From Brachionus rotundiformis (taxonomy: Eukaryota > Rotifera > Eurotatoria > Ploima > Brachionidae), in the NCBI GenBank assembly GCA_016802295.1, contig JAESIW010000118.1, forward strand, positions 1,528,571-1,592,570: a stretch of DNA of 64,000 nt. Direction: 5' to 3'. Of this stretch, positions 56,313 through 64,000 are shown piece after piece. The notes beneath the pieces are model-generated. The model worked only from the letters and a program-made list of their open reading frames with translations. It searched no databases and had not been told where the DNA came from. Each line of letters opens with the position of its first letter. Within the stretch, counting starts at the first letter, position 1. Position numbers and translations under genes: made by a program.

Positions 56313-58664
56313 TTTAAAATACAGAATCTAAAATAATTTTTTAAAATTTTTATTTTTCAATTGAATCTTTAAGCCAAAATAATAGAAAATTTATAGTAAA
56401 AATTTAGTCTAAATTTATGTAGGCTTAATTGTAGCTAATTGTAGAATACGTAATCTAAACGCATAGCTACATAAATTAATAACTATTACAAACATTCGTG
56501 CTAGTGATGAAAAAATATTTAAAACTTGTCTCTTTTTAAGTTGTGTAATAAGCTTTTGGTCCAGCGCAATTATTAAGCATTTCGTTTTTAATTAAACGAA
56601 AAGATTAGTCAGATTTGTTTATATAAATGGGTCTAAATTACAAGTTTTTTGCTTGTTTCCTTGTTTATTGTAAATGAGATATTTTAATCTTATCCTATTT
56701 TGTATTTTCTTAACGATGTTTACCTTTATCTTAAATTATTGTCGCTCTGTTTGGGACTCATTGCTTGAAAACAATTAAAATACCTCTTAATCATCGGGAT
56801 ATGATCAACTCAAAATCTTATCCAAAAAATCAATCTTGCCACAAACAAACAATTGCATAATCCAAATACCAAAATCACCTGTAAAATATGGTCACAAGTA
56901 GTCCATATTTGAGCTAGATTTTAAATATTCTTATACAAAATTTGGTCATGCTCGTTTGGCTAAGAGGCTTTAAAATTTAAAAAGGATTTATTTTCTTTTC
57001 GGTTTTTTCTTTTTTTTTAAATAATTTTATTTTAAAACTAATCTTGGTAAAATGATCAGCCAAGTTTATTGCCAGCAAATGAAAAAATAATTAAACAATG
57101 ACAGATTAAGGACAATTATTGTTGAGAAACTCCTTAAGTTCTCCAATCTTATTAGAGTCACATTTTGCACTTAGAAGCCAATTTACGTGACATTTGTCTT
57201 GTAATTATATGCCTGGTCAAACTTGGTCATGTTTGATAAATTGACAGCGCCTTGCTAAACAATCAATCAGAACATGCTGACTATCATGCGCAGATAAGCT
57301 ACTGGGAAAGTAAATCAAGCTAGCTTTTTGGCAAACAAACTGGCCGGAAACAATCTAAGAGCTAAATTTTTAGCAAACTCTAAATTTTATATTGAGGCTT
57401 AAAAACTGGGCTTTAAATTGGAAAAAAATAATTTTTTATTTTTATCGATGAGTGTATGTTTGTTCAGATAAGGACTAATCTGGTGTTTGTTTGGCAAGTG
57501 ATTTGTACAGTGTTTATGTTTTATAGAATTAATTTTTCTGACCACAATTGATCTAGATATCGATTCTAGTGTTTATGTTTGTTTGGGAATTAACTTAGAA
57601 TTGTAGGCCAAGACACAAGGTTTGGTCGATCAAAGCGAGGCTAACTTTTTGGCTAATTGCTGGACAAACGAGGCCACTCGAAATCTTAATCCGAGCTAGT
57701 CTTGCCAACTTTGCCTACCAGATTGCGATTGTTTCGTCTATCTGGACAATTGGCTTACAAACTCTTCTTGGGTGAAATTTAATACATTTCATGGTAATCT
57801 GAGATCTTGTACATAAAATTCAAAATCAAAAAGTATCTCTTATTAAATTTGTTTGTTCTAGATAATTGGTGATTTCAAAAAAATAATACCCTAAGTAAGA
57901 GATAATCTTCTAATTTGTTTTAAATAGCTTGGAAAAATGTTCCTAAGCTGGCTTCTAATCCTCACAATTTTACCAAAATAGTTATTTTTATTTTCAAATT
58001 TATGAATAAATTTCTTAATAAACTAAAATTAAAGTAAATTAATTGAATTTCTTGAAAATAAATTTTTGTGTGAGCAAAAGTAAAAAATTGTAAAAAATTG
58101 TAAAAATGACCCTTAATTGACATAAAAGTCTGATCCTAAAAGTAAATAAAAGCTTAATGACAAGAATTAAAAACATCTTATCAAATGATTTAATGACACT
58201 CAAACGCTCTTAAATGAATAAAAAACCATTGGACTTTTGCTTCGTCATGCGCCTTATACGTCTTTCTCATTAAAAAATAATTACTGGACTTGGATAAAAA
58301 AGGTTAAAATATTTATCAAATATTAAGTCAAATAAAAGATAGAATAAATTGCTGGTCAGCTATTTGTTTTGGTGACAGAAGATTAGATAATTTGTTCCCA
58401 AGCAATTGTTTAATTTAATTAGATTTTTAAGCTATCTTATTTTTATATTTTGGTAAACCAAAGTTGTCATTTTTTGAATTGAAAAAAATTTATTAAGTTT
58501 TTTTAGGAAAAAAAGAGAATATTGTATGGAATGGAATTTTAATTGCACAATTTGAATTGGAAAAAAAAAAGAAATTTTTTTTCTCTTATATCATTAAATA
58601 AAAATAAATTATGAAGAAGAAATAAATGAAAAAAATCCTTTTGTTTTAAAAATTTGCTATCTGT
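56313..58664. other. Intergenic, no gene recognised
   Basis: 2.35 kb between the chitin-binding gene start and the small-gene cluster. Around 57100-57770 the sequence is less AT-biased with no long frame; it may be regulatory sequence or unrecognised exons. Confidence 0.4.
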
Positions 58665-58907
58665 TTAGTCGAATTCACAGCAAGAGTAGCATCTTCTGTA
58701 TCTTGGACAGCAGTCACAGCCATAGTCACACTCACAGCAAGATGAATCATGGCAGCATCTGTGGCACGATCTGCGGCAATAGCTTCTACACCTGTTGTAG
58801 CGGCAGCCTCGTCTGTAGCCGTATCGATCGCCATAATAGCCGTCATAAAGGGAGTCGGCAACTACCGGAATGGGGAGTCTTCGCGATGCAGGTGGTTGAT
58901 TGCCCAT
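58665..58907 (-). CDS. Small Cys/Arg/Tyr-rich protein with MGN start
   Basis: 80-codon single-exon frame starting MGNQPPASRRLP. Gly2 makes N-myristoylation possible, though Pro at position 6 makes it weaker than in the paralogues. The body is extremely rich in Cys, Arg, Tyr and Asp (YGDRYGYRRGCRYNRCRSYC, then CCECDYGCDCCPRYRRC), with about 17 Cys, ending CCEFD. It has no signal peptide, so the Cys would be in the cytosol unless exported unconventionally, suggesting metal binding or oxidative/acyl cross-linking. It is first in a run of three minus-strand small genes. A TATA element lies upstream at 59055, and a 5' untranslated intron ending at TTTTTTTAAG is possible. No known family recognised. 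Confidence 0.7.
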   Translation of the reverse strand: MGNQPPASRRLPIPVVADSLYDGYYGDRYGYRRGCRYNRCRSYCRRSCHRCCHDSSCCECDYGCDCCPRYRRCYSCCEFD

Positions 58908-59054
58908 GGTTGAAGATTTCTCCGAGTTTTTACCTTAAAAAAATCAATTTTTATACACAATTTTTGTGTCTATTAATTAAGAAAAAATTTAAATTGAGGA
59001 ATGTTTAAATTCGAAATTGATGATATAATGGCTCGGTAGGAAAACAGGCAAGGC

Positions 59055-59062
59055 TTTTTATA
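59055..59062 (-). promoter_or_regulatory. TATA box upstream of the gene at 58907
   Basis: TATAAAAA followed by GCC on the minus strand, 148 bp from the ATG. The gene at 59383 has a similar TATAAAAAAAAGCC. Confidence 0.45.
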
Positions 59063-59197
59063 TCTTTTTTTACCAAAGGTTTGAACAAAGGATTTTTTAT
59101 TCTTAAACACTCAATTAAATTTATATTGATTAATAAAATAAATTATAAAGAATTTATCTGAAATGCTTTATTTAAAAAAAAATCTTTTCATCAAAAA

Positions 59198-59383
59198 TCA
59201 ACAAATCGAATAAGTTACAGCGTATCCTGAGATAATGCCAACTTGGCTGGGGCATGGTGTGGGTGCACAGCATGTAGTTGGGCAACAAACAACTTTACAC
59301 TGATTTCTACAGCTGCAGCAGTGGTTCGACTCGCGCACTGGATACCTGCGTCTTCTTTTTGTCTTGCTTCCACTATTTCCCAT
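59198..59383 (-). CDS. Small basic Cys-rich protein with MGNxxSK acylation signature
   Basis: 61-codon frame starting MGNSGSKTKRRRRYPVRES: Gly2, Ser6 and Lys7 give a textbook N-myristoylation site, followed by a strongly basic patch suited to acidic membrane lipids. The body has paired cysteines (HCCSCRNQCKVVCCPTTCC), and the protein ends SIC. The open frame extends upstream for 24 codons, but this Met is preferred because it produces the family-type N-terminus and lies just downstream of a TATA element at 59421. It shares the terminal Cys and MG start with the proteins at 11070 and 60110. Function unknown; a membrane-anchored structural protein is inferred. Confidence 0.7.
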   Translation of the reverse strand: MGNSGSKTKRRRRYPVRESNHCCSCRNQCKVVCCPTTCCAPTPCPSQVGIISGYAVTYSIC

Positions 59384-59420
59384 TTTATCTAAATGAAACA
59401 TAGATACAAAATTTGGCTTT

Positions 59421-59428
59421 TTTTTATA
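59421..59428 (-). promoter_or_regulatory. TATA box for the gene at 59383
   Basis: TATAAAAA on the minus strand, 38 bp from the chosen ATG. This implies a very short leader and supports the downstream start. Confidence 0.45.
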
Positions 59429-59837
59429 TGAACATGTTATTTTTTTGTTTTCCAATTTGTACCATGTAATTGAGCCCTCTGGAATGCATACATTTAAAAA
59501 ACTCTAAACATTGTGCTAATGTTTGATGTCTTTTTTTTTTAATTAGAAAAACTATTACTCAACTCATCAGCCAGAAACAGTCTCAGCTGTCATTTTGATT
59601 TTAAATAGAAAAATCTAATTGAATATTTTTAATGTGTTTGTTTATCTTTATCTTTTAGGCAAAAAATTAATTAAAGTATCTTTTTTTATTGAATAAAAAA
59701 TTCATTTTTAAAGGTAAATTTTCTTTTACTAGTTTTATAAAGTAGATAGAGTGACTTTTATCTATCAAATAAGCATTTGAAAAAAGTAAAATCGAGGTCG
59801 AGTCAAATACATAACTGATTATAATCAATCAAATGTA

Positions 59838-59885
59838 CTAGCGTTGCGAAAGTCTGAAATTGTACCACATATTATTCCAAAATAT
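59838..59885 (-). repeat. Short LINE 3'-end relic
   Basis: On the plus strand TTGCGAAAGTCTGAAATTGT followed by ACCACATATTATTCC resembles the segment at about 49860-49890 (GAAGTTGTACCACCCTATTCC) that closes the LINE relic there. Probably a 3' fragment of the same LINE family; too short to be certain. Confidence 0.4.
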
Positions 59886-60109
59886 AATTCATTTTCTTCA
59901 ATAAATAAAAAAATAAATACATTTTTTTACTTTATTTGGTTTAGAAAATTATTCACAGGTGTCTAAGTAAGTTTTTTGAATATCTTAATAAACGCATGTT
60001 GACAAATTAGTTATAAATTTGAAGATAAAATTAATTTTAAAAATAATTTTTATTATTAAAAATTTATTGAAAAAAAATTTCTCGAAAAAGAAAAAAATTA
60101 GATATCAGT

Positions 60110-60316
60110 CTAGCATCCATATGGTCTCATGCCATAGCCGCCCATTCCATAGCCTCCAAGTCCGCTCATACCATAGCCACCCATACCGTAGCCTCCTAGA
60201 CCGCTCATGCCACCCATGCCGCCCATGCCGTGGCCTCCCATACCATAGCTACCACACTGGTTAGTTGGACAACATGATTGCTGTGAACCACAACATTTAC
60301 TACCTCTGCAACCCAT
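60110..60316 (-). CDS. Small Gly/Met/Tyr-rich protein with MGCxxSK acylation signature
   Basis: 68-codon single-exon frame starting MGCRGSKCCGSQQSCC. Gly2, Cys3, Ser6 and Lys7 together form a dual myristoylation-plus-palmitoylation signature. The body is GYGMGG/GLGG repeats (about residues 26-62) and the protein ends RPYGC. It is closely parallel in design to the 76-residue protein at 11070 about 49 kb away: same MGCR start, GMG/GYG repeats and final Cys. There is no signal peptide or membrane helix. A TATA element at 60383 supports transcription. Inferred membrane-associated structural protein; no named family recognised. Confidence 0.75.
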   Translation of the reverse strand: MGCRGSKCCGSQQSCCPTNQCGSYGMGGHGMGGMGGMSGLGGYGMGGYGMSGLGGYGMGGYGMRPYGC

Positions 60317-61448
60317 TTTAAATTTTTAAACAATTTTTTTGTTTAGTTTTCAATACTGTATTAAAATAGTTTGATACACCCATATAAATAGGAAAAGATT
60401 GATTCTATCAGATAGACAATTAGTATTTTAATTTAAAGCTATGGCTTTTACGATATTTTGCCATTTTTGGTAATTAAAAATATGACGTTTTTTTAATTAG
60501 TATTTTATTTTTCAAGATAATTAAAAATTGGCAAGCAAACAGAAAAATAAAAAAAAGGTTCTGTTCTGTGTCTGAATATGATCAAATTTTTAAATTTATC
60601 TGAATTTAAAAATTTATTAATTATTCATTTAAGTTGTGTGTGTGTGTTTGTTTGAGGATGGGGGCAGTATGGTAATGATTTTATACAAATATATTTAAGT
60701 ATTAATTTATTTATTTTTACTTCAAGTTCAAGCCCATACAATTGGAAAATCAAATGGTAGAAATTTATTTTCCCATAAATCATCGCATAATGACTCGGCT
60801 CGGTTAAACAATAAAATTTACCAACTTGTTTGATTTAGTAATTGAGTTAAATAAATTTAAATTAATTATTTATTGTAAAATCAGTCAGTTTATTTTTTCT
60901 CATTAGGCAGTCATTTATAAAATTTAAATGAAAAATTCTGTTTATTTATTCAAATATTTTTCAAAAGAACTTTTATCATTTAAATAAATTCTCATTTTCA
61001 ATAAACATATTTCTCTTAAAGTTGATAGTTAACAATAGATAGCTTGAATTAATATCTAAAACAACTTTGTCTATTATATTTCTTTTGTAAATCAAATTTA
61101 AATAATTTTTTTATTGATTGATTTTTGATCAATATAGACAATTCATTGAACATTTTAGATCCTTAAACAAACAAATTATTTGAACAAATAAAATAAAAGT
61201 ATATTTAATCAATAGTTTTTGTTTTAAATTGAAAATAATTAATGGTACTTTGATGGTTAAAAAAATTACCAAAAAAAATAATCTAACCTCTAGGTCCTGC
61301 TTTAATCAATTGGCCTTGGAAAAATAAAAAAAAGTTTTTTCTCTAACAATTGACCACATTTGCCAAATGTTTTTTGCTGACGGTGCCAATTTGATGGCAT
61401 CAACTTAATATTTTTTCAAATTTAAAGATATATATTAAAATTTTTATT
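60317..61448. other. Intergenic, no gene seen
   Basis: AT-rich spacer with a short GT run at about 60635-60648. It holds the 3' flank of the receptor gene. Confidence 0.45.
60383..60390 (-). promoter_or_regulatory. TATA-like box for the gene at 60316
   Basis: TATTTATA on the minus strand, 67 bp upstream of the ATG. Confidence 0.45.
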
Positions 61449-62474
61449 TCAAAAATGAGAAGATTTATTGCAAAATAACTTTTTAATTGAACTAAAGCGA
61501 CTCTTGAGGTCGAGATTTTGATGCGGATGAAACAGGAGGGATGTAATTGGAATAGCTGTTTGAAAAATTAAGTTAATTACTCTAAACAATTGACGCAAAA
61601 AATAAAAATTTAAATTCAAATTCGGAAATAAATTGTTTAAAGATAGCATCATAAAAAATAACATGCTACAAAATTCTAGACCATTAATAATTATAAATTG
61701 GTGAGCTAATTTTTTTTCTTTTTTGTGCATTTTAACATTGGATTTGTGCTCCTCTTTCTTCAATTCTCTGTGACTGGTAGACTCTTCGGCATCCAAAGCC
61801 GATATTTTTATTCTGGAATTTTTTTCCAAATGGTTCAAATGCTTTGACAACTGGACAAGCTTTATTTGAATAAGTGCGTAGAAAACCGTGACCAGCATCA
61901 GCGGCAAGGCGTAGCCGAATGACGAAGTTAACAAGAAATAAAGCAAGTTATGCTCTCTGTTGGACGAATAGCCATCGTAACAATAGATGGTTCCATATGT
62001 TGTATTGGTAGTGTATTTGGATATTAGAAAAATGAATGCCGCTATTAGCCAATTAATCACAATAGACAAAATTATAAATCTAACAGTGGTCATTTTTTTG
62101 TACAAAGTGAGTCTGGTTACGCCAATGTAGCGGAATACAGCTACGGACAAAATCGAGTAAGCCCGCGAGTACTTGGTAACTGCCCACACTACTTCTGAAA
62201 TAGTACAAAGAAACTGGTTTAACGACTCACTGGGAAAAGTTGGCTGATCGGCTTCAATCCAAAATAAATAATGGATTGCATTGACCAAACCAATGGCATT
62301 TGTGTGATGCATGGGCACTTGTGGCAGACACTGCAGGTCTTTCAGAATAAACACAGCTACAAAATAGAATATCTGGGCGCACAGATTTGCCATGCGCATT
62401 GAAATGTCCAAAACGTCCAGCGCTGGTTCATGCACATGACCAATAATTGAATCATTTGATGTCAAATTTTGCAT
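61449..62474 (-). CDS. Orphan rhodopsin-like G-protein-coupled receptor, divergent
   Basis: Intronless frame of 341 codons with seven hydrophobic segments at about 22-44, 55-73, 90-115, 130-152, 175-203, 258-280 and 290-318. An N-glycosylation site (NLT, residue 3) and the usual disulphide pair, Cys90 at the top of helix 3 and Cys165 in the second extracellular loop, are present. The helix-3 DRY motif reads FRY (114-116). Helix 7 has IPITSLLFHP in place of NPxxY. The third intracellular loop is long and basic (KKEEHKSNVKMHKKEKK). This fits class A receptors of a lineage-specific expanded type, probably peptide or amine sensing; the ligand cannot be inferred. Confidence 0.8.
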   Translation of the reverse strand: MQNLTSNDSIIGHVHEPALDVLDISMRMANLCAQIFYFVAVFILKDLQCLPQVPMHHTNAIGLVNAIHYLFWIEADQPTFPSESLNQFLCTISEVVWAVTKYSRAYSILSVAVFRYIGVTRLTLYKKMTTVRFIILSIVINWLIAAFIFLISKYTTNTTYGTIYCYDGYSSNREHNLLYFLLTSSFGYALPLMLVTVFYALIQIKLVQLSKHLNHLEKNSRIKISALDAEESTSHRELKKEEHKSNVKMHKKEKKLAHQFIIINGLEFCSMLFFMMLSLNNLFPNLNLNFYFLRQLFRVINLIFQTAIPITSLLFHPHQNLDLKSRFSSIKKLFCNKSSHF

Positions 62475-63917
62475 CTCTAAATAACTAGCTATTAAGCATT
62501 TTATCTAAATTTTAATAAATTAATTAAAATTCACATCAAGCTCATTTATTTTTATTTATTTAAAAAAAAATATCTAGTTCAATCTCATGACTAGCTGTGA
62601 TAGCACTTGAACTGACTCAGTTATCTTTTGTGAAAGTAAAAATTAAAATTATCTAGCGTGCTACCAAATTTATCATTTATATTCAATTGAATAACAATAA
62701 ATATAAAATATTCTCTTTTTTGCTATAAATAAATGAGAGTTTATATTTGTTTAAGTAGAATGTAAATATCGATTAGCAACAAGTTAATTGAGCCCAATAT
62801 AAAACCTCAACAAGCATCCTTTAAGTCTTTATTTTTCAATCAAATCACTTGAGATAACACATTTTGAAGAGCAAGTGTCTTCTTGATAAAGAGCGTGATT
62901 TACCTGATTGTTGAGCAACTGGCTAATTAAGATTTGGCGAGAATGCTTCCAAAACCATTGAATAATTTAAATATTCTAAATTAAATCAATAATTTCTAAT
63001 AATAATAATAACCTAATAGAACGCGATGATAGGTATTAATTTACCAATGTTAAGCGATGACTTAAAGTGGAAAAAATTAAGATAAACAATTAAATTAATT
63101 GGTCAATTATCCAAAGTTATGTGTCACTTGTCTGCTTTAAATTTTCTTTTTTTATACCAATATATTGAAATTAAACAAAATAATAAAGTCAGTATCTAAT
63201 GTATATGAAAGTAATTTTGAATATGAGCAATTAGTGATTGCGTTTTTAGATCCTAAATTAGATAGTTAATTTTTTGTTCTGATCCTGTTTATTTTTCGAG
63301 TACTTTTTTTTTATTTTATTTATTTTTAGTTTTGAAAATCAATTAGTGATTTTTTTCAATAAAACAAATTAAATTTTGGAAATTTATATGAATTGATTGA
63401 TTTTTAATCTTTTCAAATTGATCTAACATTAGATTTATTAATATACTATTTCTATAAACTAATTGAAAAAAAATTTCAAAATAATAACAAAATTTTATTT
63501 ATTCAAGATTTAGTTAAACAGGAAGGGAAAATAATAACAATATTTAAAAAAATTGCTTTAATAAATAGAAAAAAGAAGCAACAAAATTAAAAAATAAAAA
63601 AAAACAATATGTATTTTTTTTAATGAGACCAAATAACATAATAAAACTAATGAAAATATTCGTTAATAATCGGTGCCAAATATGTAAACTTTTGTGGTTT
63701 TTTTTTGTTTTTTGGTAAAATAAAATTTTTTTATTTTTTCTCAGCATACTTATATAAAAGAATAAAATGAATTTTTTTTAATAAACAATGAAAAAAAAAT
63801 TTCAAAATATGAAAAAAAGACAATATTATCAATAATTTTTGTTCTTTTTTTTTTGTGTTTGGTAAAATATTTGATAAAATCTGTTTATGTGCATGTCATT
63901 TTGCCAATTTGCCTTAG
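62475..63917. other. Intergenic, no gene seen
   Basis: AT-rich sequence upstream of the receptor, with long A/T runs toward 63.5-63.85 kb. No promoter element or gene is recognised. Confidence 0.45.
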
Positions 63918-64000
63918 TCACACATTCGAGTTGATTTTATTAGCCCTTCTCTTTGCCAAATTGGAGCTAACAACCGGCGATAGATTAAGCATGGGTCCGA
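63918..64000 (-). CDS. Possible C-terminal exon of a gene cut by the right edge
   Basis: The last 83 bp are much less AT-rich. A minus-strand frame reads GPMLNLSPVVSSNLAKRRAN and continues to a TGA at 63918. Other frames are also open over this short span, so frame and reality are uncertain. Confidence 0.3.
   Translation of the reverse strand, partial: GPMLNLSPVVSSNLAKRRANKINSNV

Noticed and set aside
63544..63747. Lys/Phe-rich 67-codon minus frame
   Set aside because: Poly-A/poly-T driven chance frame.

Overview
This 64 kb window is nuclear DNA of an invertebrate animal. It is very AT-rich. Many genes are split by GT-AG introns, several of only about 45-60 bases. The gene set is metazoan: exon-junction-complex protein CASC3, CCDC157, cyclin D, SLC25A51, BCKDHB, eEF2, ARH1, a BTB-BACK protein, a rhodopsin-like receptor, a ten-domain chitin-binding protein and a fused glutamate synthase of the kind kept by many invertebrates. 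I lean towards a compact AT-rich protostome such as a monogonont rotifer, but the sequence alone does not prove that. No tRNA, rRNA or CRISPR array was recognised.

Layout. 0.3-4.9 kb: three related intronless genes, one a clear CASC3/Barentsz and two divergent relatives that share different modules with it and each other. 7.0-10.1 kb: CCDC157 in five exons. 11.1 kb: a small Gly/Tyr/Met-rich protein with an N-terminal acylation signature. 12.5-13.5 kb: a 5'-truncated LINE. 14.7-15.6 kb: SLC25A51 (mitochondrial NAD+ carrier). 18.9-19.8 kb: cyclin D. 19.8-26.2 kb: a long gene-poor stretch with isolated exon-like islands. 26.2-32.6 kb: eEF2 (six exons) convergent with BCKDHB (five exons). 34.2-35.8 kb: BTB-BACK protein. 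35.9-37.2 kb: an assembly gap bracketed by two near-identical copies of one sequence. 37.5-37.9 kb: a 488 bp inverted-repeat transposon with a perfect 8 bp target duplication. 38.7-39.9 kb: a nuclear-looking zinc-binding protein. 41.0-47.2 kb: glutamate synthase in one uninterrupted exon. 49.9-50.6 kb: LINE relic and a piggyBac-like MITE. 50.7-52.8 kb: ADP-ribosylarginine hydrolase containing a second gap with the same duplicated-flank signature. 53.2-56.3 kb: secreted chitin-binding protein. 58.7-60.3 kb: three more small Cys-rich proteins with MG[CN] starts. 61.4-62.5 kb: orphan receptor. The right edge may clip a further gene.

A GC-rich element of about 600 bp occurs three times (5.8, 33.1 and 49.2 kb) in one orientation. 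The most novel material is (i) the family of four tiny proteins with N-myristoylation/palmitoylation-type N-termini, Cys-rich bodies and own TATA boxes, plausibly membrane-anchored structural proteins, and (ii) the CASC3-related cluster in which domain pieces are distributed among neighbours. Apart from these clusters the genes are a normal eukaryotic mixture with no operon-like functional grouping.
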